Shown here: positions 45,698 through 57,147 of the stretch, piece by piece
Layout of the letters: each line of letters begins with the position of its first letter
Position numbering within the stretch: position 1 is the stretch's first letter
From: Bacillus siamensis KCTC 13613
GTDB lineage: Bacteria; Bacillota; Bacilli; Bacillales; Bacillaceae
Direction of reading: 5' to 3'
NCBI RefSeq assembly: GCF_000262045.1
Contig: NZ_AJVF01000039.1
Span: 186,001 to 250,000 of the forward strand
Length of the DNA: 64,000 nucleotides
The notes under the pieces: model-generated
Databases searched by the model: none
Seen by the model: only the letters and a program-made list of their open reading frames with translations
Told to the model about the DNA's origin: nothing
Program-made: the position numbers and the translations under genes

Positions 45698-46376
45698 ATG
45701 ACATAAACGAAAGCAAAATCGGGGCCGCGCACAGCGTCATAATCGCGGCGAGAATCATGGACACGCTTGAGATCGTACCTGAAACGGAGCTGAGCTCAAA
45801 TGCTTTAGATGTTCCCGCTCCGTGTGCGCTTGTTCCGAGCAGCACGCCCCGGGCAATTTCGTTATCAATGCGGAAATAGCGGATGACCATCGGCCCGATG
45901 ATCGTTCCCAATAAAGCCGTTAAAATGACGAAAACCGCTGTAACGGCCGGCATCCCGCCGATCATTTCTGATACGTTCATGGCAATCGGCGTCGTCACTG
46001 ATCGCGGCACGAGACTGTCGACTAAGCTGCTGCCGAGATGGAACCATTTTGCGATAAAGGCCGTTGACAGAATGGCGATACATGAACCGACCGCTACGTT
46101 CAAAATAATTTCCACGGCGTATTTCTTTAAAATCGGGAAATATTTATAAAGCGGGATGGCGAACGCCACTGTTGCCGGCTGAAGCATATCGGTCAGCAGT
46201 CCGCCGCCGAGATTGTATGTCTGATACGGGACATTGACAAGAAGCAGCAGTACGACCAAAACAGCGGGCGTAATCAGAAGCGGCGACGTATACACCCGCG
46301 GAAAACGAATGTAGAGTTTTTTCGCGCCCAAATACACTAAGACAGTTAAGAATAAACTTATGATTCCGATGAACAC
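45696..46376 (-). CDS. ywbG: LrgB/CidB-like membrane protein, YwbG
   Basis: Antiholin/holin-associated membrane protein; in B. subtilis the YwbHG pair is tied to overflow metabolism and cell death control, and the related LrgAB pair moves pyruvate. 226 residues, about six hydrophobic segments, with SVTTPIAMNVSEMIGG and GTSAHGAGTSKAFELSSVSG, the conserved LrgB motifs. Starts with GTG at 46376 after AAAGGAG, 19 bp inside the end of ywbH. Second gene of the operon. Confidence 0.9.
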   Translation of the reverse strand: MFIGIISLFLTVLVYLGAKKLYIRFPRVYTSPLLITPAVLVVLLLLVNVPYQTYNLGGGLLTDMLQPATVAFAIPLYKYFPILKKYAVEIILNVAVGSCIAILSTAFIAKWFHLGSSLVDSLVPRSVTTPIAMNVSEMIGGMPAVTAVFVILTALLGTIIGPMVIRYFRIDNEIARGVLLGTSAHGAGTSKAFELSSVSGTISSVSMILAAIMTLCAAPILLSFMS

Positions 46377-46744
46377 GTTTGTTTTTTCTCCTTTCTTTTT
46401 GCTATCAGCTGTGTAAGCGTACCTGTTGAAACCATCACGACAAATGTGCTGATGATGACGACAAGTAAAATGCTTACACCGAATTTAGACATAATATCTC
46501 CGTATTCAATCACTCCGACGGCAGACGGGATGAAAAACAACAGCAGCTCACCAAGGAGCCATGCTGCGCCAAGCTCGATCCATTCAAGCTTGATAATCTT
46601 GAAATGCAACAATGTGAAAAGAATCACAATCCCGATTATACTGCCGGGAATATTTATATGAAGAGCCGCCGTGACCCAATTGATCAGACGCGCAAATATA
46701 AACAGCAGAGCGATTTGAATAACGGTAAGCAACAATTTTTTCAT
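46358..46744 (-). CDS. ywbH: LrgA/CidA holin-like protein, YwbH
   Basis: Small holin-like membrane protein, partner of YwbG. 128 residues, four hydrophobic segments; the conserved LrgA/CidA segment NIPGSIIGIVILFTLL is at about 31-46 and LLFFIPSAVGV near 66. ATG at 46744 follows AGGGAGG; the frame extends upstream to 46987 but that region overlaps the promoter and ywbI. Transcribed divergently from ywbI, whose product probably controls it. Confidence 0.9.
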   Translation of the reverse strand: MKKLLLTVIQIALLFIFARLINWVTAALHINIPGSIIGIVILFTLLHFKIIKLEWIELGAAWLLGELLLFFIPSAVGVIEYGDIMSKFGVSILLVVIISTFVVMVSTGTLTQLIAKRKEKKQTCSSES

Positions 46745-46767
46745 AATGATGCCTCCCTTATATTTAT

Positions 46768-46822
46768 ATTGTACATAAGGTTTTGCTATAGGTAAAATAT
46801 ATATAAAGAATAATATGTATTC
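46768..46822 (-). promoter_or_regulatory. ywbHG promoter and candidate YwbI operator
   Basis: On the minus strand TTTACC (46791-46796) and TACAAT (46768-46773) are 17 bases apart. Just upstream of this -35, GAATA-N5-TATTC (46808-46822) is a perfect dyad with the T-N11-A form of LysR-type sites, in the gap shared with ywbI. Confidence 0.65.
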
Positions 46823-46850
46823 CTTTTGTCTATAGAAAGGATGAAATGAA

Positions 46851-47759
46851 ATGGACATCCGGCACTTAACGTACTTCTTGGAAGTGGCCCGTTTGAAAAG
46901 TTTTACGAAGGCTTCGCAGTCACTGTATGTTTCACAGCCGACAATTTCAAAAATGATTAAAAATCTGGAGACGGAGCTCGGCATCAAGCTGTTTTACCGC
47001 AATGGCCGGCAGGTTGAACTGACTGATGCCGGACAGAGCATGTATGTGCAGGCGCAGGAAATCACAAAGTCATTTCAAAACCTGACATCAGAGCTGAATG
47101 ATATTATGGAGGTAAAGAAAGGGCATGTCCGCATCGGATTGCCGCCGATGATCGGGTCGGGCTTTTTCCCGAGAGTGCTCGGTGACTTCCGCGTCACATA
47201 TCCCGATGTGACGTTTCAGCTCGTAGAAGACGGCTCTATTAAAGTGCAGCAAGGTGTGGAGGACGGCTCGCTTGATATCGGGGTCGTCGTGCTTCCCGCG
47301 AATGAAGAGATTTTTCATACGTTTACAATCGTAAAGGAAACCCTCATGCTCGTCGTCCATCCGTTACATCGGCTCGCGGACGAGAAAGAATGCAGTCTTC
47401 ACGAATTGAAAGAAGAGCCGTTCATCTTTTTCAGGGAGGATTTTGTCCTTCACAATCGAATTATGACGGAATGTGTGAAAGCCGGGTTCAGGCCGCACGT
47501 CATTTATGAAACGTCACAGTGGGACTTTATCAGCGAAATGGTATCGGCCAATCTCGGCATCGGCCTGCTGCCGGAAAGAATCTGCCGCGGCCTTGATCCT
47601 GAGAAAGTCAAAACCATTCCGCTCGTTCACCCGGTCATTCCGTGGCATTTAGCCATCATTTGGCGGAAGGACCGCTACATGTCCTTTGCCGCCAGAGCCT
47701 GGCTGGAACATACAAAATCGTACTTGTGGAATCCGAAAAAGAGAAAAAAGGATGATTAA
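46851..47759 (+). CDS. ywbI: LysR-family regulator YwbI (CidR-like)
   Basis: LysR-type transcription factor, expected to activate the divergent ywbHG operon in response to a metabolite such as acetate or pyruvate, as CidR does. 302 residues: N-terminal helix-turn-helix ([20 protein letters not shown], then [19 protein letters not shown], about 1-60) and a C-terminal effector-binding domain. ATG at 46851 follows AAAGG. Its stop is two bases before thiM, so ywbI, thiM and thiE probably share a transcript. Confidence 0.9.
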   Translation: MDIRHLTYFLEVARLKSFTKASQSLYVSQPTISKMIKNLETELGIKLFYRNGRQVELTDAGQSMYVQAQEITKSFQNLTSELNDIMEVKKGHVRIGLPPMIGSGFFPRVLGDFRVTYPDVTFQLVEDGSIKVQQGVEDGSLDIGVVVLPANEEIFHTFTIVKETLMLVVHPLHRLADEKECSLHELKEEPFIFFREDFVLHNRIMTECVKAGFRPHVIYETSQWDFISEMVSANLGIGLLPERICRGLDPEKVKTIPLVHPVIPWHLAIIWRKDRYMSFAARAWLEHTKSYLWNPKKRKKDD

Positions 47760-47761
47760 GC

Positions 47762-49245
<1,484 letters not shown>

Positions 49246-49260
49246 CATGTTTCTGTCAGG

Positions 49261-49292
49261 AGGGCTGTCCGGGGAGGACGGCCCTTTTTTTG
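49261..49292 (+). terminator. Terminator of ywbI-thiM-thiE
   Basis: AGGGCTGTCC (49261-49270) pairs with GGACGGCCCT (49276-49285) with one G-U pair, then seven Ts. Confidence 0.9.
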
Positions 49293-49308
49293 TATGCGCA
49301 ACTTTTTA

Positions 49309-49363
49309 TTGACAAAGGCCGAGATCGGACTATGATTATGATATATAATGATAATCATTTTCA
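49309..49363 (+). promoter_or_regulatory. efeUOB promoter with overlapping Fur box
   Basis: TTGACA (49309-49314), 16-base spacer, TATGAT (49331-49336); the Fur box TGATAATCATTTTCA (49349-49363) matches the 7-1-7 consensus with one mismatch and covers the region just after the expected start near 49343. Confidence 0.88.
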
Positions 49364-49380
49364 ACTACAGGAGGTGCATG

Positions 49381-50829
49381 ATGGCACGGAAGCTTGCTTT
49401 CATGTTATTCAGCCTGCTCGTCATAGCCAGTTCTTCTGCCGTGGCGAAAGGCGCTGATCCCATCGCTTCACTTATCAGCCTGAATCAGCAAATGATTCAA
49501 TCTGCAAAGGACGGAAACCTGCAATCCGCCGAAAAAACATTTTCACAATTCAAAACAGTATGGAAAAAAGAAGAGCCTGCTATTAAAAAAGAAAATCTAT
49601 CTTCCTATTCAAAAATGAACTCCAATATCGCAATGATTTCACTTTCTTTGCTTAATAAAGACACCAAAAAGGTACAGGCGGAGCTTTCTGAGCTGGGGTC
49701 CCATTTAGAAACCTACCGGCAGGCCGTCACATTAAAAGGCGCAGCCGGCGGGAGCTCAAGGCTTACACTCTCAGCCTATATTCAAAGCTTAAAAGAGACA
49801 AAACAGCTGATCAAAAGCAGCCAAAGTGCTGAAGCCCAAGCAAAAATCGATCAGCTTGTCACGAATTGGCTGGCTGTCGAAGGAGACGTCGTATCCCAAT
49901 CCAAAACGGCCTACACGACCTCAGAAGAGAATCTGGCACTCATGAAGGCGGAAGCCGAAAACCGCCCGGATCAGGCCGTTAAACATATTGACGAAATGAT
50001 TCAGCTCCTTGAGCCGATTGCGTCAAGCAGCTACAGCTGGCTGGACGCCGCTCTTATCCCGATAAGAGAGGGAATGGAGGCGCTTCTTGTGATCGGCGCG
50101 CTGTTGACGATGACGAAAAAAGCCCGGGTCACCCGTTCATCCGCTTGGATCTGGGGCGGAGCGTCACTCGGCATGCTCGTCTCTCTCGGGGCGGGAGTCG
50201 GCGTCACCCTGCTGTTTTCCTCAAACATTTTCGGAGAAAACAATTTTCTGCTCGGCGGCGTGACCGGCATTCTGTCTGCCGTGATGCTCCTGTTTGTCGG
50301 CGTCTGGCTCCACCGCAACGCTTCAATGGATAAATGGCGGGAAAAAATCAATACACAAAAATCGCAGGCGCTTAAAAAAGGAAGTCTGCTGTCCTTCGCG
50401 CTGATCGCCTTTTTGGCAGTGGTCAGAGAAGGGCTTGAAACGGTAATCTTTTTTATCGGCCTCGTCGGCAAGCTGCCGCTTACCGAATTAATAGGAGGAA
50501 CCGCAGCGGGATTGCTGATCCTTACGGCAGCGGGTTTTCTCATGATTAAGCTCGGAATGCGGATTCCGTTAAAGCCGTTCTTTCTGCTGTCCATGGCCGT
50601 CGTTTTGTATATGTGCGTGAAATTTCTCGGTACGGGCATCCACAGCCTGCAGCTGGCGGATATTCTCCCGTCTGACGCTGAAAGCTGGCTTCCGTCGGTA
50701 TCGTTTCTCGGCATCTATCCGTCGGTTTTCAGCACCATTCCGCAGCTGTTCATCATTGGCTTTTTAGCCGCAGCACTCATCATGGAAGCCGTAAAATTAA
50801 AATCGAATAGAAGGGAAGTTGCAAAATGA
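49381..50829 (+). CDS. efeU: Iron permease EfeU (YwbL)
   Basis: Membrane ferric iron channel of the EfeUOB system. 482 residues: signal peptide (about 1-22), an extracytoplasmic helical domain (about 25-225), then an FTR1-type membrane domain with seven or so helices. The two iron-binding REGxE motifs are REGMEALL (about 227) and REGLETVIFF (about 352). The ATG at 49381 is preferred to the one at 49378 because it stands six bases from AGGAGG. Overlaps efeO by four bases. Fur-controlled. Confidence 0.93.
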   Translation: MARKLAFMLFSLLVIASSSAVAKGADPIASLISLNQQMIQSAKDGNLQSAEKTFSQFKTVWKKEEPAIKKENLSSYSKMNSNIAMISLSLLNKDTKKVQAELSELGSHLETYRQAVTLKGAAGGSSRLTLSAYIQSLKETKQLIKSSQSAEAQAKIDQLVTNWLAVEGDVVSQSKTAYTTSEENLALMKAEAENRPDQAVKHIDEMIQLLEPIASSSYSWLDAALIPIREGMEALLVIGALLTMTKKARVTRSSAWIWGGASLGMLVSLGAGVGVTLLFSSNIFGENNFLLGGVTGILSAVMLLFVGVWLHRNASMDKWREKINTQKSQALKKGSLLSFALIAFLAVVREGLETVIFFIGLVGKLPLTELIGGTAAGLLILTAAGFLMIKLGMRIPLKPFFLLSMAVVLYMCVKFLGTGIHSLQLADILPSDAESWLPSVSFLGIYPSVFSTIPQLFIIGFLAAALIMEAVKLKSNRREVAK

Positions 50830-51977
50830 AACAGATCCGGAAAGCGGCTTTATCAGCCGGCTTACTCCTCGCTCTGTGCTCGGGCTGCGGCGCTCAGCAG
50901 TCAGCGTCTGACAAAGGAGCTGAAAAAAACAGTGTAAATCAGGACATCAAAGCATCAGTGGACAAAATGGAGGATATTCTGACCAAACTGAATGAATCCG
51001 TTAAAAAACAAGACCGGAAAGGCATTCAGCAAAAAGGAAAAGAACTGAACAGCTACTGGCTCTCATTTGAAAATAAAATCCGCGGAGATTATCCGTTTGA
51101 ATACACGGATATCGAAAAGCACCTGCAGCCGATTTATACAGAAGCACAAAAAGATAAGCCTGATACAGAGAAGATTAAATCGGAATCTATATCGCTGACA
51201 GCCTCGCTGGAGGAGCTGACGGGCGCTGGAAAAAGCAGCAAAAAGGCCAGTGGCCAGCTCAAGAAAGCGGCGGGTGACTATAAAACATATGTCAAAGAAC
51301 AGAGCGATCAGCTTGTAAAATCGACCGAAGCGTTCACAGACGCCGTCAAGGCGGGTGACATCGATCAAGCGAAACAACTTTACCCGAAGGCGCGCGTCTA
51401 TTATGAGCGAATTGAACCGATTGCCGAAAGCCTCGGCACGCTTGATCCGAAAATCGATGCCAGAGAAAATGATGTGGAAGAAGGCGGCAAATGGACGGGC
51501 TTCCACAAGCTTGAAAAAGCGCTCTGGAAGGACAATCAGATTTCTGGCGAAAAAGAAACGGCCTCCGTCCTGTTAAAGGATGTGAAGAAGCTTGACGGTT
51601 CTATCGATTCTCTCAAACTGACACCTGAACAAATCGTCGCTGGCGCCATGGAGCTTCTGAATGAAGCGGGCATCTCAAAAATCACGGGTGAAGAAGAACG
51701 TTACTCCCGCATTGATTTAACAGATCTGGCCGCCAACGTCGAAGGCTCAAAAGCCGTCTATGAAACAGTGAAAAGCGCGCTTGTGAAAGATCATTCCGGC
51801 GTCACGGAAAAACTTGATACGGAATTCAGCGAATTTGAAGTTTTGATGTCGAAATACAAAACGGGCGATCATTCGTATACGCCTTATGATAAATTAAGTA
51901 AAGATCAAATCAGAGAGATAAGCACGAAGCTGACGGCCCTTTCTGAAACCATGTCGAAGATTGCCGATGTGCTTTAA
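50826..51977 (+). CDS. efeO: Iron-binding lipoprotein EfeO (YwbM)
   Basis: Extracytoplasmic partner that delivers iron to EfeU. 383 residues: lipoprotein-like signal ending LCSGCG (Cys21, or Cys18, is the lipid site), then a helical M75/imelysin-like domain whose metal-binding HxxE motif is visible in GFHKLEKALW (near residue 225). The cupredoxin domain of E. coli EfeO is absent, as in other Gram-positive forms. Starts within the efeU stop (ATGA) and is followed by efeB after 18 bp. Confidence 0.92.
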   Translation: MKQIRKAALSAGLLLALCSGCGAQQSASDKGAEKNSVNQDIKASVDKMEDILTKLNESVKKQDRKGIQQKGKELNSYWLSFENKIRGDYPFEYTDIEKHLQPIYTEAQKDKPDTEKIKSESISLTASLEELTGAGKSSKKASGQLKKAAGDYKTYVKEQSDQLVKSTEAFTDAVKAGDIDQAKQLYPKARVYYERIEPIAESLGTLDPKIDARENDVEEGGKWTGFHKLEKALWKDNQISGEKETASVLLKDVKKLDGSIDSLKLTPEQIVAGAMELLNEAGISKITGEEERYSRIDLTDLAANVEGSKAVYETVKSALVKDHSGVTEKLDTEFSEFEVLMSKYKTGDHSYTPYDKLSKDQIREISTKLTALSETMSKIADVL

Positions 51978-51989
51978 AAGGAGTTATGA

Positions 51990-53251
<1,262 letters not shown>

Positions 53252-53252
<1 letters not shown>

Positions 53253-53277
53253 CACCTTCCATATGGAAGGTGTTTTT
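53252..53277 (+). terminator. Terminator of efeUOB
   Basis: ACACCTTCCAT and ATGGAAGGTGT (53252-53273) form a perfect palindrome followed by Ts. Confidence 0.85.
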
Positions 53278-53336
53278 AAAAAACACTTGTAACTATTTTT
53301 GTTACAATATAAAATAAAAAGGAAAGGAGACATACA

Positions 53337-53939
53337 ATGACACTGCAGATTAAAGTATATACTGATTATGTATGTCCGTTTTGCTTTGTCGGCAAAGCGG
53401 CGTTTGAAGAAGCAATCAAGGACAAGGACGTACAGGTGGAATGGATGCCGTTTGAATTGCGTCCGAGTCCCTCACCGAAACTTGATCCGGTAAATGATCC
53501 CGCAAAGCGGCAGATGTGGAAAAATTCAATTGAACCGATGGCACAGTCTTTAGGCGTTGAGATGACATTCCCCCGCGTATCACCGCATCCCTATACGGAT
53601 TTGGCGTTTGAAGGTTTTCATTTTGCGAAGGAACATGGGAAAGAAAGCGAATACCATACACGCATTTTTCAGGCATTCTTTCAGGAAGAACAAAATATCG
53701 GTTACATAGACGTGCTGACAAAGCTCGCGGAAGAATCCGGACTTGACGGCGTCGCGTTCAAAGAGGCGCTTGAGACAAGAGCGTACAGGGACATGCAGCG
53801 GGAAGCGCTCCGCCATGCCTATGAGGAAGCCGGCATTACAGCAGTGCCGACGTTTATCATCGGCGATGAAAGAATCCCGGGCGTTGCGGGAAAGGAAACT
53901 TTTGAACAAATCATTGAACGGGAATTGAATAAACGTTAA
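53337..53939 (+). CDS. ywbO: DsbA-family (FrnE-like) thiol oxidoreductase, YwbO
   Basis: Cytosolic thioredoxin-fold protein related to FrnE and 2-hydroxychromene isomerases; disulphide or isomerase role not known. 200 residues. The CxxC site is in TDYVCPFCFVGK (Cys14, Cys17), followed by the helical insert and the cis-Pro segment AVPTFIIGDERIPGV near residue 165. ATG at 53337 follows AAAGGAGA. Single gene downstream of efeUOB but separated by its terminator. Confidence 0.9.
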   Translation: MTLQIKVYTDYVCPFCFVGKAAFEEAIKDKDVQVEWMPFELRPSPSPKLDPVNDPAKRQMWKNSIEPMAQSLGVEMTFPRVSPHPYTDLAFEGFHFAKEHGKESEYHTRIFQAFFQEEQNIGYIDVLTKLAEESGLDGVAFKEALETRAYRDMQREALRHAYEEAGITAVPTFIIGDERIPGVAGKETFEQIIERELNKR

Positions 53940-53946
53940 TCCGTAA

Positions 53947-53977
53947 AAAGCCCTCTTTGCATCAGCAAGAGGGCTTT
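53947..53977. terminator. Hairpin between ywbO and the glycosyltransferase remnant
   Basis: AAAGCCCTCTT (53947-53957) and AAGAGGGCTTT (53967-53977) form a perfect stem. The minus-strand side ends in five Ts, so it terminates the methyltransferase/glycosyltransferase operon best. Confidence 0.75.
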
Positions 53978-54637
53978 CCTATATAGTGTTGGACAAATAT
54001 TTGTCTGTCCGCTTCATACGCCGCGGCGTCAAAGGAGTCACCGCAAAAATGAAGGCACCAAGGGTCTTTCTGGCAGGCGACGCCGACTTGATAGCCGTGT
54101 TTTTGAAATTCGAGCGACTGTGATGTGTCATAAAAATGAAAGCCTTGAAACAAATCCTCCCGCCACTCCACGTCATATTGAGAGGCCATTAACAATCCGT
54201 CAATGGCGTCAGCGGGCATAAACAGTCCGTCTTCATCACCGTTCTCGAATTCAAGCGGATGGTAAGCATTCCCGCGGTATTCAATCACTTTCCCAATCCG
54301 CTGCCCGCTTTCCCGCCAAATGCCGTTCGGCGGAAGCGTTTTGCAGCCCGCGACACCGAGAAGACCGAGCTCACGGTGAGATTGAAAGATATGAAGCATG
54401 TCTCGCAGGAAATGCTGATAAATGATAAATGTATCCCGATGCAGATAAATTTTATATTTTGGAAGGGTGTTACAGCGCTTTGTTGTAGGAGGAGGCCATG
54501 CTTTCTGAATCGTATATCGGCATGATATCAACGGAATGTGAGAGGGGAACGGTAAGCTTCAGAATATGGTTTTTGCATCGGGAGTAGAGCGACTCGTCAT
54601 TCACGCAAATGACAAACAGAAATGAATGTGCATCCAT
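53962..54637 (-). pseudogene. Glycosyltransferase-like gene broken by a frameshift
   Basis: Two overlapping frames make one family protein. The first starts at ATG 54637 and gives 55 residues (MDAHSFLFVICVNDESLYSR ... MASSYNKAL) ending at TAA 54470-54472. The second, in the next frame, carries NTLPKYKIYLHRDTF and continues 169 residues to 53962. Removing one base near 54472 would join them as YNKALNTLPKYKIYLHRD, a 224-residue protein like the Glyco_tranf_2_5 family, in which a YN..-KYK-LH-D pattern is common. No homopolymer lies at the break. Its ATG overlaps the upstream methyltransferase stop (TAATG). A sequencing error is possible. Confidence 0.7.
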
Positions 54638-55317
54638 TACATGCTCCTCTCGGCCTCAATCACGTATTGATAGGCCGATGCTTCTGTCAGAAAATCATGT
54701 CTTATGCCAAGCTGTACGCATACTTCGTGCAATGAGGCGATGGCCCGGTGATAAGAGGGATGATCAACGCGGATCGCCTCAATGCGTTTCACCTCGTAGC
54801 CTGCCGCTTTAAATAATAAAAGAGTTTCTTCCCGGGTAAAAAAACGCAGGTGGGTCTGATCCATTAACCCGGCGTCCCTGTAAGTCCATTTGCCGGCTAA
54901 AAGCTCCAACACCACTGAGATGTGACCGACATTCGGTATGCATGCAAGCACCGTGCCGTCTTTTTTGACATACGGGCGAAGCTTTTTCAGCACTGACCAC
55001 GGGTCGACAAGATGCTCCAGAACGTCTCCGAACAGCATACAATCGAATTGTTCTGATTCGTACGGAAGAATGGCGGATTCAATGTCGCCGCAAAGCACAT
55101 GGCTCAATTTACTTTCCGCCTTTTTTGCTGCTTCAGGAGACGCTTCAATGCCGTAAACCGTTATTCCGCGGTCTTCAATCGCCGCGCCTAAATTGCCCGT
55201 GCCGCAGCCGACATCGAGCACTGTCCGCCAGTTTTTGTCTATTTTGTTTAATAAATAAGGATTCAGGCCTTCGTAGTAGCTCTGTTGTTTTTCATCATAA
55301 TAGGGATTCGTATCCAT
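54637..55317 (-). CDS. SAM-dependent methyltransferase next to a glycosyltransferase
   Basis: Class I methyltransferase, probably acting on a sugar or glycan given its partner. 226 residues. SAM-binding motif I VLDVGCGTGNLG (about 33-44), acidic end of strand 2 in YGIEASPEAA, and motif LFGDVLEHLVDPW (about 94-106) match the Methyltransf_23 group. ATG at 55317 follows GAGGTGATA. The stop codon overlaps the start of the broken glycosyltransferase. This pair sits where B. subtilis 168 has ywcA, ywcB and vpr as I recall, so it is likely strain- or species-specific content. The substrate is unknown. Confidence 0.82.
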   Translation of the reverse strand: MDTNPYYDEKQQSYYEGLNPYLLNKIDKNWRTVLDVGCGTGNLGAAIEDRGITVYGIEASPEAAKKAESKLSHVLCGDIESAILPYESEQFDCMLFGDVLEHLVDPWSVLKKLRPYVKKDGTVLACIPNVGHISVVLELLAGKWTYRDAGLMDQTHLRFFTREETLLLFKAAGYEVKRIEAIRVDHPSYHRAIASLHEVCVQLGIRHDFLTEASAYQYVIEAERSM

Positions 55318-55509
55318 CCGTGTATCACCTCATAAATGGGCATAATACACAAGATATGCAGCGGGGGGATCTCATATCACCATGTTTGGCTGTTCAGGTA
55401 GCGGAATGGGGCGGGAATGGTTGTCCGTTCACGGTTTTGTACTCTGATTCCCCTCTTAAGATGGCAGTGTTCCTTTGAAAACTCGGGTGAAAGGATCCGC
55501 CTGTAAATC

Positions 55510-55671
55510 TTACTGCTGGCGGATGGTGTTTTTCATTGGTGTTTTTTTCTTCACCGCTTTTTCAGTATTTAAGAATCGCCTTACATCGTCAATGTGCAAA
55601 CCCATGATTCTAGCTTCTTGAATTAACAATTGCCAATCTTGATCTATATTCTTCATTACATGAGTTTTCAT
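55510..55671 (-). CDS. slrA: Biofilm regulator SlrA, SinR antagonist peptide
   Basis: Small SinI-like protein that binds SinR and relieves repression of matrix genes and slrR. 53 residues, read from ATG 55671 with GGAGG five bases upstream: MKTHVMKNIDQDWQLLIQEA, then RIMGLHIDDVRRFL and a Lys-rich tail. The pattern W..LI.EAR..GL.I.DVR.FL matches the SinR-binding helices of SinI and SlrA. It lies next to ywcC, whose product represses slrA in B. subtilis. Too short for standard cut-offs. Confidence 0.87.
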   Translation of the reverse strand: MKTHVMKNIDQDWQLLIQEARIMGLHIDDVRRFLNTEKAVKKKTPMKNTIRQQ

Positions 55672-56006
55672 AAGAACCTCCAATTGAAAAAATGATTTGC
55701 CCAGCTACAGCAGCCAATGTGTAACAAATATCACACATAGTTGGCCGGTAATCCCAAATTGAAGATGAATTCACCTACCTATTCCCTAAAAAAATGACTG
55801 AAATAACCAAAATCCTTCAAGAATTCTTACGTATAATAATAAACAAATAAATACTGACTGGATAGTATGTAAATAAAAATAAATCATATGACCTATTAAC
55901 ATTTACCCTTTGATCGTCGACTAGCATATTCTTTTTGTATAAAAAATACCGCAAAAGAATGATTCGGTGTAAGATAAAGTGAATGATCAAACAGCTGGGG
56001 TAAAAA
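55672..56006. other. Intergenic region between slrA and ywcC with candidate TetR operator
   Basis: AT-rich control region of two divergent genes. ATACTGACTGGATAGTAT (55851-55868) is an imperfect 18-bp dyad (five outer pairs perfect) of the size bound by TetR repressors and is the best candidate YwcC site. The slrA promoter should lie to its left; TATTAT-like -10 elements occur near 55830-55845, but no good -35 stands out. Nothing else coding is seen. Confidence 0.45.
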
Positions 56007-56630
56007 ATGAAAAAAAACAAATTTCAAATTAAGAGAGAAGAAACATTTGAAAGTTTTATTGACGCAGGCCTTCATCTTCTGATTGACAGAGCTTACGATT
56101 CAGTCTCAATCGATGACATCAGTAAAGCGGCGGGTTTCAGCAAAGGCGCGTTTTACGTTCATTTTGAAAGCAAGGAAGATTTTCTGAAGCATTTGTTAGA
56201 CAGGCGTCAGATTAAAAAAAGGATCATCACGGGCTATCTCGACGAATTAGAAAAGCAAACAGCGCGGCCGTTGACGCTTTGTGAAGCCGCGGCAAGCGCA
56301 GCAAGCCTGTTGATGCGGTTTGTAAACAGCAAGCCTGCCTGGAATGTGGTGTCTTTTGCCGTTCATATGCCTACTTACAAAGTCGTCAGTGAATATGAGG
56401 CGTATATCCGCCTGTATAAGTTATGGATAGAAGAAAGCACCATGTACATAAATTGGCTCAAATCGAGAAATTTAATAGAAGACCATATAGATACCGAGCA
56501 TACCGCTAACATGATGTGCGCGCTCATCGACGGGATGATTAAGCAATCCAATGTGCTGGGAAGGCCGGTTGCTTTCCGCAGCATGTTTGACGCGTTCTAT
56601 GTTTTTGTCAGCGGCAGAAAATCAGGGTAA
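56007..56630 (+). CDS. ywcC: TetR-family repressor YwcC
   Basis: Represses slrA in B. subtilis, so it keeps biofilm genes off until an unknown signal arrives. 207 residues: helix-turn-helix at about 10-60 with the TetR signature YDSVSIDDISKAAGFSKGAFYVHFESKEDFL, then an all-helical ligand domain. ATG at 56007 follows TGGGG. Divergent from slrA, which supports direct control. The ywcD gene follows after 58 bp. Confidence 0.9.
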   Translation: MKKNKFQIKREETFESFIDAGLHLLIDRAYDSVSIDDISKAAGFSKGAFYVHFESKEDFLKHLLDRRQIKKRIITGYLDELEKQTARPLTLCEAAASAASLLMRFVNSKPAWNVVSFAVHMPTYKVVSEYEAYIRLYKLWIEESTMYINWLKSRNLIEDHIDTEHTANMMCALIDGMIKQSNVLGRPVAFRSMFDAFYVFVSGRKSG

Positions 56631-56688
56631 CGTTCTTCTTGATTTGACAAAAGGTTTAGAAAAGTTTTTCAGAAAGCGAGGAACTGCC

Positions 56689-57096
56689 ATGCGTTACAGA
56701 GAAATTATGATGTATATCATTATGGGTGTGTTCACGACGATCGTGAACATCGTCAGTTTTTACATTCTGACGGCGGTATTTGAGATGGATTACAAGGCGG
56801 CGACCGTCGCCGCTTGGGTTCTGTCAGTTCTATTTGCATATGTCACGAATAAACTGTATGTATTTCAGCAAAAAACCGCGGGGATGCGGAGTCTGATGAA
56901 AGAATTGACTGCCTTTTTCAGCGTGCGGGTTTTGTCTCTCGGCATAGATCTCGCGATGATGATTCTTTTGGTCAGTCAATTTCACATGAACGAAACGTTG
57001 GCGAAAATCGCCGATAACGTCATCATCGTAGTCGTCAACTATGCTGCCAGCAAGTGGATTGTTTTCAGAAAAGCAAAAGAAGGGGGCGTGTCATAA
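56689..57096 (+). CDS. ywcD: GtrA-family membrane protein YwcD
   Basis: Small four-helix membrane protein of the GtrA family, linked to movement or presentation of lipid-linked sugars at the membrane; exact role unknown. 135 residues, four hydrophobic segments, with VNIVSFYILT near the start and the conserved FAYVTNKLYVF and NYAASKWIVFR motifs. ATG at 56689 follows GCGAGGAA; the upstream extension to 56551 overlaps ywcC and was rejected. Lies 51 bp before galK, so it may share its transcript. Confidence 0.85.
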   Translation: MRYREIMMYIIMGVFTTIVNIVSFYILTAVFEMDYKAATVAAWVLSVLFAYVTNKLYVFQQKTAGMRSLMKELTAFFSVRVLSLGIDLAMMILLVSQFHMNETLAKIADNVIIVVVNYAASKWIVFRKAKEGGVS

Positions 57097-57147
57097 CGGT
57101 TTCTTTCCGCGCCTGGGGGGAAAGAGTAACGGTGAAAGGGGATGCGT

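Noticed and set aside
50031..50714. 227-codon minus-strand frame inside efeU
   Set aside because: Long antisense frame with no ribosome site, rich in Ser/Pro/Arg as expected from the reverse of a membrane protein gene.
53962..54480. Programmed or phase-variable frameshift in the glycosyltransferase gene
   Set aside because: No slippery heptamer, homopolymer or short tandem repeat at the break (local sequence CTGTAACACC); simple mutation or sequence error is more likely.
55817..56020. 67-codon minus-strand frame over the slrA-ywcC gap
   Set aside because: Very AT-rich, rich in Phe/Ile/Tyr by composition, overlaps the start of ywcC and has no ribosome site.
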